Below, in pieces: positions 7,991 to 16,984 of a stretch of 64,000 nt of DNA. This DNA comes from Oceanicola sp. 22II-s10i (GTDB lineage Bacteria; Pseudomonadota; Alphaproteobacteria; Rhodobacterales; Rhodobacteraceae). The first letter of the stretch is position 1. Every line of letters begins with the position of its first letter. The notes under the pieces were generated by a model. That model was not told where the DNA came from. It did not search any database and saw only the letters and a list, made by a program, of their open reading frames with translations. The stretch covers positions 532,501-596,500 of the forward strand of contig NZ_AQQU01000001.1 of NCBI RefSeq assembly GCF_002210105.1, given 5' to 3'. Both the position numbers and the translations under genes were made by a program.

Positions 7991-9436
7991 CTCCGCCGCC
8001 ATATCCATACGCCGCCGCGCGGAACTCACGCCCAGCGGAAACACCTTGGCGGGGTTCAGCAGCCACTTCGGATCGAACACGTCCTTCACCGCCATCTGCG
8101 CCTCCAGATCCTCGGGCGCATACTGGTGGCTCATCAGGTCCCGCTTCTCGATCCCCACGCCATGTTCGCCCGTCAGGCAGCCGCCCACCTCGACGCAGAG
8201 CTTCAGGATCTCCGCCCCGAACTCCTCGCACAGCTCCAGATCGCCCGGCTTGTTCGCGTCGAACAGGATCAGCGGATGCATGTTGCCGTCGCCCGCATGG
8301 AACACGTTCGCCACGTCGAGGCCATAGCGCCCCGACATCTGCGCGATCCGCCGCAGGACGTCCGGCAACGCCGACACGGGGATTGTCCCGTCGAGGCACA
8401 TGTAGTCGTTGATCTGCCCCATGGCGCCAAAGGCCGATTTACGCCCCAGCCAGATCTTCGCGCTTTCCTCGGCGCTCCGGCTCTCGCGCAGCTCGACCGG
8501 GTTGTGCCGCCGCGCGATGGCGGTGATGACCTCGAGCTGTTCCGCGATCTCGGCTTCGGAGCCCTCGACCTCGACGATCAGCAGCGCCTCGCAATCCGGG
8601 TAGCCCGCGCCGGAAAAGGCGTCCGTGGCGCGGATGCAGGGCCGGTCCATGAACTCGATCGCCACCGGCAGCACGCCCGCCTCGATGATGTCGCTGACGC
8701 AGGCGCCCGCCACCTCGTTGCTGTCATAGCCGATCAGCACCGGCCGCGCGCCCTCGGGTTTCGGCAGGATGCGCAGCACCGCCTCGGTCACGACGCCAAG
8801 CTGGCCTTCGGATCCGCAGATCACGCCCAGCAGGTCCAGACCCCCGGCATCGAGCCATGGCCCGCCGATCTCGATCACCTCGCCCTGCATCGTCACCAGC
8901 GTGACGCCCAGCAGGTTGTTCGTGGTGACACCGTATTTCAGGCAATGCGCGCCGCCCGAGTTCATCGCAATATTGCCCGCGATCGCGCAGGCCAGCTGCG
9001 ACGACGGGTCGGGTGCGTAGAAGAAGCCGTCCGCCTCGACCGCGCCGGTGACGCTAAGGTTCGTGCGGCCCGTCTGCACACGGATGAAGCGGTTGTCATA
9101 ATCCGTCTCCAGCACCGCGTTCATCCGCGCGACGCCCAGGATCACCGAATCCGCCGTCGGCAGCGCCCCGCCCGCCAGCGAGGTGCCCGAGCCGCGTGGC
9201 ACCACCGGTACGTCCATCTCGTGACAGATGCGCAGCACCGCCGCGACCTCCTCGGTGGTCGAAGGCAGCACGGCTGCCAGCGGCGCGCAGCGGTAGGCCG
9301 TCAGCGCGTCGCATTCATAGGCCCGCGTTTCCGCAGGGTCGTCGATGACCGCACCCTCGGGCAGAACCTGCCTCAGCCGCGCGACAAGGTCGGGCTTTCT
9401 GGCAAGGACCGAAGGATCGGGGGCTGGCATTTCCAT
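7988..9436 (-). CDS. glcD: Glycolate oxidase FAD-linked catalytic subunit GlcD
   Basis: The 482-residue subunit has a PCMH FAD-binding domain (VPVVPRGSGTSLAGGALPTA around residue 75, then CAIAGNIAMNSGGAHCLKYG) and a C-terminal FAD-linked oxidase domain (VFHAGDGNMHPLILFD, then GCLTGEHGVGIEKR). This is the hallmark of GlcD and related D-2-hydroxyacid dehydrogenases. It is first in the leftward glcDE-x-F operon. An 88-bp gap separates it from the divergent DUF599 gene, so the two share a promoter region. No GlcC-type regulator is adjacent. Confidence 0.95.
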   Translation of the reverse strand: MEMPAPDPSVLARKPDLVARLRQVLPEGAVIDDPAETRAYECDALTAYRCAPLAAVLPSTTEEVAAVLRICHEMDVPVVPRGSGTSLAGGALPTADSVILGVARMNAVLETDYDNRFIRVQTGRTNLSVTGAVEADGFFYAPDPSSQLACAIAGNIAMNSGGAHCLKYGVTTNNLLGVTLVTMQGEVIEIGGPWLDAGGLDLLGVICGSEGQLGVVTEAVLRILPKPEGARPVLIGYDSNEVAGACVSDIIEAGVLPVAIEFMDRPCIRATDAFSGAGYPDCEALLIVEVEGSEAEIAEQLEVITAIARRHNPVELRESRSAEESAKIWLGRKSAFGAMGQINDYMCLDGTIPVSALPDVLRRIAQMSGRYGLDVANVFHAGDGNMHPLILFDANKPGDLELCEEFGAEILKLCVEVGGCLTGEHGVGIEKRDLMSHQYAPEDLEAQMAVKDVFDPKWLLNPAKVFPLGVSSARRRMDMAAE

Positions 9437-9524
9437 GAGACTCTCCTGTCACTTGCAGGGGGCCGGGCAATCGGGAGGACACTATCCCCGACCCGCCCCC
9501 GCTGGCAAGCGACGCTGGTCAGAG

Positions 9525-10265
9525 ATGCAGCGCCGCGCTAACAGGGATCATGGGAGGTCCGGCCGCCTCGCGCTTTTCACCCCGCTCGATTTCACCGCGC
9601 TCGGCGTGCTGGTCGCGCTGTGGCTGCTCATTGGCTGGCGGATCGAGCATCCGGGGCGCAATCCCTCCGTGTCCCGCCTGATGGCCGACTACCGGCGGGA
9701 ATGGATGCAGCAGATGGTCACGCGCCAGCCGCGCATTTTCGACGCGCAGACCCTGTCGACGCTACGGCAGGCCACGTCCTTCTTCGCCTCGGCCACGATG
9801 ATCGCCATCGGCGGATCGCTCGCCGCGATCGCGAACACCGAGCAGCTGACCGGGCTCGCCAACCAGCTGACCCTCGACAGCGCCCCGGCCTTCGTGTGGG
9901 AGGCGAAGATCCTCGTGGTGATCTTCTTCCTCACCAACGCCTTCCTCAAGTTCGTCTGGTCCAACCGCCTGTTCGGCTATTGCGCGGTCCTGATGGCCTC
10001 CACCCCGAACGACCCCGAGGATCCGCTGGCCCGCCCCCGCGCCGCGCAGGCGGGCGAGATCAACATCTTCGCCGCCCGCAGTTTCAACCGGGGTCTCCGG
10101 TCGGTCTATTTCTCGCTCGGCGCCGCCGCATGGCTGCTCGGCGCGGGTGCGCTGATCGCCGCTGCGGTGGTCACGTTCTTCGTCCTCTGGCGCCGGGAAT
10201 TCGCGTCGCAGTCGCGGAAAGTGTTGATGCGGCGCAACGCTCCCGAAGGTGACACGACCTCGTGA
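9525..10265 (+). CDS. DUF599 family membrane protein
   Basis: The reading frame is open from 9345, but the ATG at 9525 gives a typical DUF599 start, with FTPLDFTALGVLVALWLLIG as the first membrane helix. The result is 246 residues. Further helices are TSFFASATMIAIGGSLAAIA, ILVVIFFLTNAFLKFVW and AAAWLLGAGALIAAAVVTFF. The family motif NPSVSRLMADYRREWM follows the first helix. Function is unknown. It is divergent from glcD. Confidence 0.85.
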   Translation: MQRRANRDHGRSGRLALFTPLDFTALGVLVALWLLIGWRIEHPGRNPSVSRLMADYRREWMQQMVTRQPRIFDAQTLSTLRQATSFFASATMIAIGGSLAAIANTEQLTGLANQLTLDSAPAFVWEAKILVVIFFLTNAFLKFVWSNRLFGYCAVLMASTPNDPEDPLARPRAAQAGEINIFAARSFNRGLRSVYFSLGAAAWLLGAGALIAAAVVTFFVLWRREFASQSRKVLMRRNAPEGDTTS

Positions 10266-10301
10266 CATGCGCCGCAGGGCCCCGGCACCTATAACCGCGC
10301 C

Positions 10302-10655
10302 ATGCTCCGCTCGCTCCTGACACTCACGATTCTCGCCGCAACCCCGCTCCGCGCCGATCCCCCGATGATCGAAGGGGCGACCGCCGAACGTTCCGGCATG
10401 GGCTGGCGTTTCGAGGTGACGGTCCGGCACGCGGACGAAGGCTGGGGCCATTACGTCGACGGCTGGGCGATTCTCGACGAGACCGGCAAGAAGATCGCCT
10501 ATCGCAAGCTGCACCATCCGCATGTGAACGAGCAGCCCTTCACCCGCTCGCTGCCGTCGGTGATGGTCCCTGACGGGACACGCAAGATCTACATCCAGGC
10601 CTTCTGCTCGACCGGCGGGAAGAGCGAGAAGTTCAAGGTCAAGCTGAAGCCCTGA
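10302..10655 (+). CDS. Small secreted protein of unknown function
   Basis: The 117-residue protein has a clear signal peptide (MLRSLLTLTILAATPLRADP) and a compact, probably all-beta mature domain with motifs WRFEVTVRHADEGWGHYVDG and YIQAFCSTGGKSEKF. I recognise no enzymatic residues. It starts 37 bp after the DUF599 gene and may be co-transcribed with it. It resembles small periplasmic proteins common in Rhodobacterales, but no role can be given. Confidence 0.8.
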   Translation: MLRSLLTLTILAATPLRADPPMIEGATAERSGMGWRFEVTVRHADEGWGHYVDGWAILDETGKKIAYRKLHHPHVNEQPFTRSLPSVMVPDGTRKIYIQAFCSTGGKSEKFKVKLKP

Positions 10656-10699
10656 GGGTTGGCCGCGCTCGTCCCCGAACGCAGTCGCACTGTCGAAAA

Positions 10700-10920
10700 G
10701 CCTGCCCGTGGGTAGGCGCGCGGGACGAATGAACGCCGTCCTTTATCCTGCCACGCGCATCCTCGGCCCGAGGTCATCACGCGGATGACAACGCGCCTGC
10801 CCGTGGGTGGGCGCTTGCAAGGACTGAACGGCGCGCCTTATTCCGACCACATACCGCCTCACCCCAAGGTCAATGCGCGGGTGACAAAGCGCCTACCCGC
10901 AGGGACGGGCAGGCGCTAGG
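10700..10920. repeat. Noncoding tandem repeat, about 95-bp unit, two copies plus part of a third
   Basis: Unit 1 (10700-10794) and unit 2 (10795-10890) align throughout. Both begin GCCTGCCCGTGGGT, continue with TGAACG and CCTTAT blocks, and end GGATGACAACGC or GGGTGACAAAGC. A third copy starts at 10891 with GCCTACCCGC and breaks off near 10920. Each unit opens with a GC hairpin. It fills most of the 395-bp gap before the gltB stop, which otherwise holds no gene I can support. Confidence 0.75.
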
Positions 10921-11050
10921 CGCGGCGGCTTCGCCTTGATTCCGCGCCGGGTCGGGCAGGGCACCCGGCCAGGCAACGGTGGAACCGGCACCCGCACAAG
11001 CGAAAGGGGCGGTGTTTCCACCGCCCCCTCCCTGTCCATCAGGCCAGGCG

Positions 11051-14000
11051 CTACTGCGCCGGGATCGCCGCCTGTTCCAGCGTGACCGGATACGGCAGCT
11101 TGTTCAGCATCTCGCGCGGCACGATCTGGAGGAAGTTGTCCTTCTCCACATCCCAGTTCTGCATGATCTCGGCCGCCTTCCGGCTACCGGTCTCTTCGAG
11201 ATGCCGTTCGATCAGCGTTTCCAGCTGGGTCTTCCAGTGATCCACCTCGACCTTGCAGGTCAGGACGGTCTCGTGGTTGATCAGCCCCTCGGCCTTGCCC
11301 TCGGGATCGTAGAGATAGGCCATGCCGCCGGTCATCCCGGCGCCGAAGTTGGCGCCGATGGACCCGAGGATCACCGCAACCCCGCCGGTCATGTATTCAC
11401 AGCCGTTCGACCCGCAGCCCTCGATCACCACCTTGGCGCCCGAGTTCCGCACGCAGAACCGCTCGCCCGCGCGCCCGGCGGCGAACAGGAAGCCGTCGGT
11501 CGCACCATAGAGCACCGTGTTGCCGATGATCGTGTTCTCGGCGGCGACCAGCGGCGAGGACATGGACGGACGCACCACGACGGTGCCGCCCGACAGGCCC
11601 TTGCCGACATAGTCGTTCGCCTCGCCCTGAACCTCGATCTTGAGGCCCGGCGCGGCGAAGGCACCCAGCGACTGCCCGGCGGAACCGGTCAGCTTGATCG
11701 TCAGGTGATCCGGCTGCAGCGCGTTGCGCATGCCGAACTTGCGCACGATGTGGCTCGACGTCCGCGTGCCGACCGTGCGGTGCGTGTTCTGCACCGCGTA
11801 GGACAGCTGCATCTTCTCGCCTTCCTTCAGGAACCGCGCGGCGTCGCGCACGATCTCCGCGTCCAGCGTGTCGGGCACTGCGTTCCGCTCCTTGTCGCGG
11901 TTGTAGACGATGTCATGCGCGCCATCGACGGTGATGAGCAGCGGGTTCAGGTCCAGATCGTCGAGGTGATCCGCACCGCGGCTGACCTGGTGCAGCAGGT
12001 CGGCACGGCCGATCACGTCGTCCAGCGACCGGGCACCGATGGAGGCGAGGATCTCGCGCACCTCGGTGGCGTAGAAGGTGATCAGGTTGACCACCTTGTC
12101 CGCGTTGCCCGTGAACTTGGCCCGCAGCGACTCGTCCTGCGTGCAGACGCCCACCGGACAGGTGTTCGACTGGCACTGACGGACCATGATGCAGCCCATG
12201 GCGATCAGGGCGGCGGTGCCGATCCCGAACTCCTCGGCGCCCATCATCGCGGCCATGACGATGTCACGCCCGGTCCGCAGACCGCCGTCGGTGCGCAGCG
12301 TCACCCGCTCGCGCAGGTTGTTCATCGCCAGAACCTGATGCGCCTCGGTCAGCCCCATCTCCCACGGCAGACCCGCGAACTTGATGGAGGTGGCCGGGGA
12401 GGCCCCGGTGCCACCGTTGTGACCCGAGATCAGGATGATGTCGGCCTTGGCCTTGGCCACGCCCGCCGCGATGGTGCCGACGCCCGAGGACGCCACCAGC
12501 TTGACCGTCACCTTGCAGTTCGGGTTGATCTGCTTGAGGTCGTAGATCAGCTGGGCAAGGTCCTCGATCGAGTAGATGTCGTGGTGCGGCGGGGGCGAGA
12601 TCAGCGTCACGCCCTTGGTCGAATGCCGCAGCCGCGCAATCAGGTCGGTGACCTTCATGCCGGGCAGCTGGCCGCCTTCGCCGGGCTTGGCGCCCTGCGC
12701 GACCTTGATCTCCAGCTCTTCGCATTGGTTGAGGTATTCCGCCGTCACGCCGAACCGGCCCGACGCCACCTGCTTGATCTTGGCCGACGGGTTGTCGCCG
12801 TTCGGCTCGGGCACGAAGTGTGCCGGATCCTCGCCGCCCTCGCCCGAGTCGGACTTGGCCCCGATCCGGTTCATCGCGACGTTCAGCGTCTTGTGCGCCT
12901 CGGGCGACAGGGCGCCCAGCGACATGCCCGGCGTCACGAAGCGTTTGCGGATCGAGGTGATGGACTCGACCTCTTCGATCGGCACCGGCTTGGCCAGCGG
13001 CTTGATCGCCAGCAGGTCGCGCAGGTGGATCGGCGGGTTCGCCTGCATCCGCGCGGCATACTGCTTCCACAGCTCATAGGAGGCACGGTTGCAAGCCGCC
13101 TGCAGCATGTGCATCGTCTGCGCTTCCCATGCATGGGTCTCGCCCGATTTGCGCGCCTTGTAGAAGCCGCCGATCGGCAGGACGTCCTGACCGCCCAGCC
13201 AGCCCTTCTTGTGGATTTCCTCGACCTTCCACTGGATGCCGCTGACGCCGATCCCGGAGATGCGCGAGGTCATGCCGGGGAAGTACTCGGCCACCATCGC
13301 GCGGGACAGTCCCACGGCTTCGAAGTTCAGGCCGCCGCGATAGGACGAGATGACCGAGATGCCCATCTTGGACATGATCTTGAGCAGACCCTGATCCACC
13401 GCCTCGCGATAGCGCGCCACGGCTTCGGTCAGGGTCCCGTCGATCAGGCCCTTCTTGATCCGGTCGGCGATGGTGTCCTCGGCGAGGTAGGCGTTCACGA
13501 TGGTCGCGCCGCAGCCGATCAGCACCGCGAAGTAATGCGGGTCGATGCATTCGGCAGAGCGGACGCCCAGCGAACAGAACGTGCGCAGGCCCTTCTTGGT
13601 CAGCCAGGAATGCACGGCGGAGGTGGCGAGGATCATCGGCATCCCCACCTTATCGGGCCCCTGATGCTGGTCGGTCAGCACGATGTGCCCGCCGCCCGAA
13701 CGCACGGCCTCTTCGGCCTCGGCGCGGATCCGCTCCAGTCCCTTGCGCAGGGCGTCGTCGTCATCCGTCACCGGGAAGGTGCAGTCGATTTCCACGAGGT
13801 TCGCGTTGAAGTTCTTCTTCAGCTCCTCGAACTGCGCGTTGGCGACGAAGGGGCTTTCCAGCACGAGGATCTCGGTCTGGGCGCTCGATTCATCCAGCAC
13901 GTTCTTCAGGTTGCCGAAACGCGTCTTCAGGCTCATCACGCGGTATTCGCGCAAGCTGTCGATGGGCGGGTTCGTCACCTGGCTGAAGTTCTGGCGGAAG

Positions 14001-15589
14001 AAGTGGCTCAGCGGGCGATACTTGTTCGACAGCACCGCGGAGGGCGTGTCGTCACCCATCGAGGCGACGTTCTCCTTGGCGTCCTCGACCATGGGGGCGA
14101 GCACCTGCTCGATCTCTTCCATGGTAAAGCCCGCCGCGATCTGCCGCTTGCGCAGTTCGCCGCCCTCGAACAGAGGGATCTCGGTCACGCCGCCCAGCGT
14201 CTCTTCCAGATCGTTGATCTTGCCGACCCACTCGCCGAACGGCAGCGCCTTGGCGAGTTTGTCCTTGATCTCGGTGTCGTGGTAGAGCTTGCCCTTCTTC
14301 ATGTCGACGGCGATCAGCTGACCCGGCCCGAGCGCACCCTTCTCGCGCACGGTCGCTTCATTCGACGGCACCATGCCCGCCTCGGAGCCCGCGATCAGCA
14401 AGCCGTCACCCGTCACGACATAGCGCATCGGGCGCAGGCCGTTGCGGTCCAGGCCGCCGCAGACCCAGCGGCCGTCGGTCATCGCCAGCGCGGCGGGGCC
14501 GTCCCAGGGCTCCATCACGCCGTTGCAGTAGGAATACATGTCGCGCCACGCCTGCGGCAGTTCCTCGGCCTGCTTGGACCAGGCTTCGGGGACCAGCATG
14601 GTCTTGGCCATCGGCGCGGAGCGGCCGGCGCGAACCAGCACCTCGAACACCGCGTCCAGCGCGGCGCTGTCGGACGAGCCCTGCGGGATGATCGGCTTGA
14701 TGTCCTCGGCCAGCTCTCCGAACGTGCCCGAGGCCATGCGGATCTCGTGGCTCTTCATCCAGTTGACGTTGCCCTTGAGCGTGTTGATCTCGCCGTTGTG
14801 CGCCAGCATGCGGAACGGCTGAGCAAGCCACCACTGCGGGAAGGTGTTGGTAGAATAGCGCTGGTGGTAGATCGCGAAGGCGCTCTCGAACCGCTCGTCC
14901 TGCAGGTCGGGATAGAACTCCGCCACCTGCTCGGCCAGCATCATGCCCTTGTAGATGATCGACCGGCAGGACAGCGAGGCGAGGTAGAGATGCGCGATCC
15001 CTGCCGCCTGCGCCGCCTTCTCGATCCGGCGGCGGATGACGTAGAGTTCACGCTCGAACGTCTCCTCGTCCACGCCCTTGGCGTTAGAGATCAGGATCTG
15101 CTCGATCTCGGGCCGGGTCGCGTTGGCCTTTTCGCCAAGGCACGACACATCCACCGGCACGTGACGCCAGCCGTAGATGTAATAGCCCATCCGCAGGACT
15201 TCGGTTTCCACGATCGTCCGGCAGGTCTCCTGCGCGCCGAAATCCGTGCGGGGCAGGAAGACCTGTCCGACCGCCATCAGCTCGCCCTTGCGCGGCTCGT
15301 GCCCCGTGCGCTTGATCTGGTCGTAGAAGAACGGCACCGGGATCTCGACATGGATGCCCGCGCCGTCGCCCGTCTTGCCGTCCGCATCGACCGCGCCGCG
15401 GTGCCAGATCGCCTTGAGCGCGGCGATGCCGCTTTCCACGACCTTGCGGCTTTTCTTGCCGTCGATGGACACGACCAGACCGACCCCGCAGGACGATTTC
15501 TCGTCCTCGAAGGAGAACATCCCGTTCTCGGCCATCCACATGCGCTTGGCTTCCTGCTCACGCACCCAGGCTTGATCATACTTGGTCAT
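11051..15589 (-). CDS. gltB: Glutamate synthase (NADPH) large subunit
   Basis: The 1512-residue subunit makes two glutamates from glutamine and 2-oxoglutarate with the small subunit. The class II glutaminase domain begins at Cys34 (KSSCGVGLVV), which should become N-terminal after removal of the leader. The FMN synthase domain carries GHNGGTGASPATS and the 3Fe-4S ligand region CIMVRQCQSNTCPVGVC. The C-terminal GXGXG beta-helix domain carries GCGSNGCEYMTGG. Its start overlaps the preceding GFA gene stop by 4 bp, so it is the last gene of a leftward run that also contains gltD and three GFA genes. Confidence 0.97.
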   Translation of the reverse strand: MTKYDQAWVREQEAKRMWMAENGMFSFEDEKSSCGVGLVVSIDGKKSRKVVESGIAALKAIWHRGAVDADGKTGDGAGIHVEIPVPFFYDQIKRTGHEPRKGELMAVGQVFLPRTDFGAQETCRTIVETEVLRMGYYIYGWRHVPVDVSCLGEKANATRPEIEQILISNAKGVDEETFERELYVIRRRIEKAAQAAGIAHLYLASLSCRSIIYKGMMLAEQVAEFYPDLQDERFESAFAIYHQRYSTNTFPQWWLAQPFRMLAHNGEINTLKGNVNWMKSHEIRMASGTFGELAEDIKPIIPQGSSDSAALDAVFEVLVRAGRSAPMAKTMLVPEAWSKQAEELPQAWRDMYSYCNGVMEPWDGPAALAMTDGRWVCGGLDRNGLRPMRYVVTGDGLLIAGSEAGMVPSNEATVREKGALGPGQLIAVDMKKGKLYHDTEIKDKLAKALPFGEWVGKINDLEETLGGVTEIPLFEGGELRKRQIAAGFTMEEIEQVLAPMVEDAKENVASMGDDTPSAVLSNKYRPLSHFFRQNFSQVTNPPIDSLREYRVMSLKTRFGNLKNVLDESSAQTEILVLESPFVANAQFEELKKNFNANLVEIDCTFPVTDDDDALRKGLERIRAEAEEAVRSGGGHIVLTDQHQGPDKVGMPMILATSAVHSWLTKKGLRTFCSLGVRSAECIDPHYFAVLIGCGATIVNAYLAEDTIADRIKKGLIDGTLTEAVARYREAVDQGLLKIMSKMGISVISSYRGGLNFEAVGLSRAMVAEYFPGMTSRISGIGVSGIQWKVEEIHKKGWLGGQDVLPIGGFYKARKSGETHAWEAQTMHMLQAACNRASYELWKQYAARMQANPPIHLRDLLAIKPLAKPVPIEEVESITSIRKRFVTPGMSLGALSPEAHKTLNVAMNRIGAKSDSGEGGEDPAHFVPEPNGDNPSAKIKQVASGRFGVTAEYLNQCEELEIKVAQGAKPGEGGQLPGMKVTDLIARLRHSTKGVTLISPPPHHDIYSIEDLAQLIYDLKQINPNCKVTVKLVASSGVGTIAAGVAKAKADIILISGHNGGTGASPATSIKFAGLPWEMGLTEAHQVLAMNNLRERVTLRTDGGLRTGRDIVMAAMMGAEEFGIGTAALIAMGCIMVRQCQSNTCPVGVCTQDESLRAKFTGNADKVVNLITFYATEVREILASIGARSLDDVIGRADLLHQVSRGADHLDDLDLNPLLITVDGAHDIVYNRDKERNAVPDTLDAEIVRDAARFLKEGEKMQLSYAVQNTHRTVGTRTSSHIVRKFGMRNALQPDHLTIKLTGSAGQSLGAFAAPGLKIEVQGEANDYVGKGLSGGTVVVRPSMSSPLVAAENTIIGNTVLYGATDGFLFAAGRAGERFCVRNSGAKVVIEGCGSNGCEYMTGGVAVILGSIGANFGAGMTGGMAYLYDPEGKAEGLINHETVLTCKVEVDHWKTQLETLIERHLEETGSRKAAEIMQNWDVEKDNFLQIVPREMLNKLPYPVTLEQAAIPAQ

Positions 15590-16002
15590 GGCATGTCTCC
15601 TTCGGGGACAAAGGGGTTGTCGCGTTCATAGTCCGCCGCGGTGACGCGGTCGGACACGTTCTTGAAGTCGAAGCCAACCGGCATCCGGTCGGCATAGACG
15701 ATGTGGTTCAGCTCGGCGCCGCCGGCATTGGCGAACAGGCCGGGGCAGAATTCATAGGGGCCGTCGTCGTCCTTGAGCCATAGCGACGACCCGCAGGTGT
15801 CGCACCAGGCCCGTTCGGCGAACGGCGCGGCGCGGTAGCGTTTGACGGGCCCGGTGACCTCGACATCCGCCATCGCATTCAGACCGATCTGGAACCCGCC
15901 GCCCCAGCGGGTGCAGTTCGTGCAGAAGCAGGCGGACATCTCGTCCGACAGGCGCTCCGTCCGCACGCGCACCGCACCGCAGAGGCACCGGCCCTCGATC
16001 AC
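15586..16002 (-). CDS. GFA family protein, copy 1 (next to gltB)
   Basis: The 138-residue protein has the GFA (DUF636) zinc-binding fold: CLCGAVRV at the N-terminus, CFCTNCTRW near residue 25 and AWCDTCGSSL near 65. Family members include glutathione-dependent formaldehyde-activating enzyme, but most have no proven function. The start is GTG, overlapping the upstream GFA stop by 4 bp. Its stop overlaps the gltB ATG by 4 bp, so translation is coupled into gltB. It is the most diverged of three tandem copies. Confidence 0.88.
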   Translation of the reverse strand: MIEGRCLCGAVRVRTERLSDEMSACFCTNCTRWGGGFQIGLNAMADVEVTGPVKRYRAAPFAERAWCDTCGSSLWLKDDDGPYEFCPGLFANAGGAELNHIVYADRMPVGFDFKNVSDRVTAADYERDNPFVPEGDMP

Positions 16003-16442
16003 AGCCCGCCCTCCGGCGTCACACCGTATTTCGCCAGCACTTCGGCGCGGGTCAGCAACTGATGCTCGCCCGCATAGGCGAAGCTGTCCGGCTTCTGGTC
16101 GATGAAGATCTCGCGCCGCATCGTCAGGCCGCTGGCATCGTCGAAGATCCCGATCGGCAGTTCATAGTTGTCGGACATCGGCCCATCGGCAGTGACGTGG
16201 TAATAGAGCCCCGTGCCGCAGCGCCCGCACCAAGCGCGCTCCGCCCAGTCCGAGCTTTGCAGCGTCTTGATCTGCGCCTCGCCGGTCCAGACGATGCCCT
16301 TGCCCGGCACGGTGATGCCAAGAAACGCCGACCCGGCCCAGCGGCGGCACATCTCGCAATGGCAGGCGCCGTATTCGTCGGGCACGTCGGATGCGGTGAA
16401 CCGCACGGCGCCACACATGCACCCGCCCGTTCTCTCGCTCAT
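15999..16442 (-). CDS. GFA family protein, copy 2
   Basis: From the ATG at 16442 the gene encodes 147 residues with the GFA cysteine motifs CMCGAVRF, CHCEMCRRW and AWCGRCGTGL. The first 25 residues are nearly identical to copy 3, and the DNA at 16380-16442 matches 16800-16862 with few changes. That indicates a recent tandem duplication or gene conversion. It overlaps both neighbours by 4 bp. The enzymatic role is not predictable; glutathione-adduct chemistry is the usual suggestion for the family. Confidence 0.88.
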   Translation of the reverse strand: MSERTGGCMCGAVRFTASDVPDEYGACHCEMCRRWAGSAFLGITVPGKGIVWTGEAQIKTLQSSDWAERAWCGRCGTGLYYHVTADGPMSDNYELPIGIFDDASGLTMRREIFIDQKPDSFAYAGEHQLLTRAEVLAKYGVTPEGGL

Positions 16443-16867
16443 GACGACACCTCCTCGGGTCCCATCACGTCCGCCCGCGTCCGGCGCGGATGGTCGCCCA
16501 CGAACGCGTAGCTGTCCGGCTTGCAGTCGATGAAGATCTCGTCCCGCAGCGCGAAACCCGAGGGATCGTCGAACAGGCCCAGCGACAGCACCAATCGCGC
16601 AGGTCCCTCGACCGGGCGATAATAGAGCCCCGAACCGCAGCGGTCGCACCAGGTTCTTTCGGCATCCTCGGAGCTCTGAAGCGCCCGGATATGCGCGGCG
16701 CCGGTCCACTCGACGGAGGCTTCCGGCAGCGAAACGCTCAGGGTGGCACTGCCACTCCAGCGACGGCACATCTCGCAATGGCAGATGCCGAACTGCGCGG
16801 GCACGTCAGATGCGGTGAACCGCACAGCGCCGCACATGCACCCGCCCGTTCTCTCGCTCATCGCCAT
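16439..16867 (-). CDS. GFA family protein, copy 3 (next to gltD)
   Basis: The 142-residue GFA-fold protein has CMCGAVRF, CHCEMCRRW and TWCDRCGSGLYY. The N-terminal segment is shared with copy 2 while the C-terminal halves have diverged. It lies about 118 bp downstream of the gltD stop on the same strand and starts the tight 4-bp-overlap chain that ends in gltB. The ATG two codons downstream (MSERTGG) is an equally good start and matches copy 2. Confidence 0.87.
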   Translation of the reverse strand: MAMSERTGGCMCGAVRFTASDVPAQFGICHCEMCRRWSGSATLSVSLPEASVEWTGAAHIRALQSSEDAERTWCDRCGSGLYYRPVEGPARLVLSLGLFDDPSGFALRDEIFIDCKPDSYAFVGDHPRRTRADVMGPEEVSS

Positions 16868-16984
16868 GTCCTCCGTGATGGGTCAGCCAGCCCGACCCGC
16901 GCCTTTCCGAAGCCTTGTGGCACCGCGGGGTCCGCACCGACGCGATACCGATGTAATACCGACGCAGATCCTACGTCGGTTCCC

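Noticed and set aside
10979-15631. 1550-codon open frame antisense to gltB
   Set aside because: It is a by-product of high-GC codon use on the opposite strand; the composition is rich in His, Arg and Gly with no domain, while gltB on the other strand is unmistakable.
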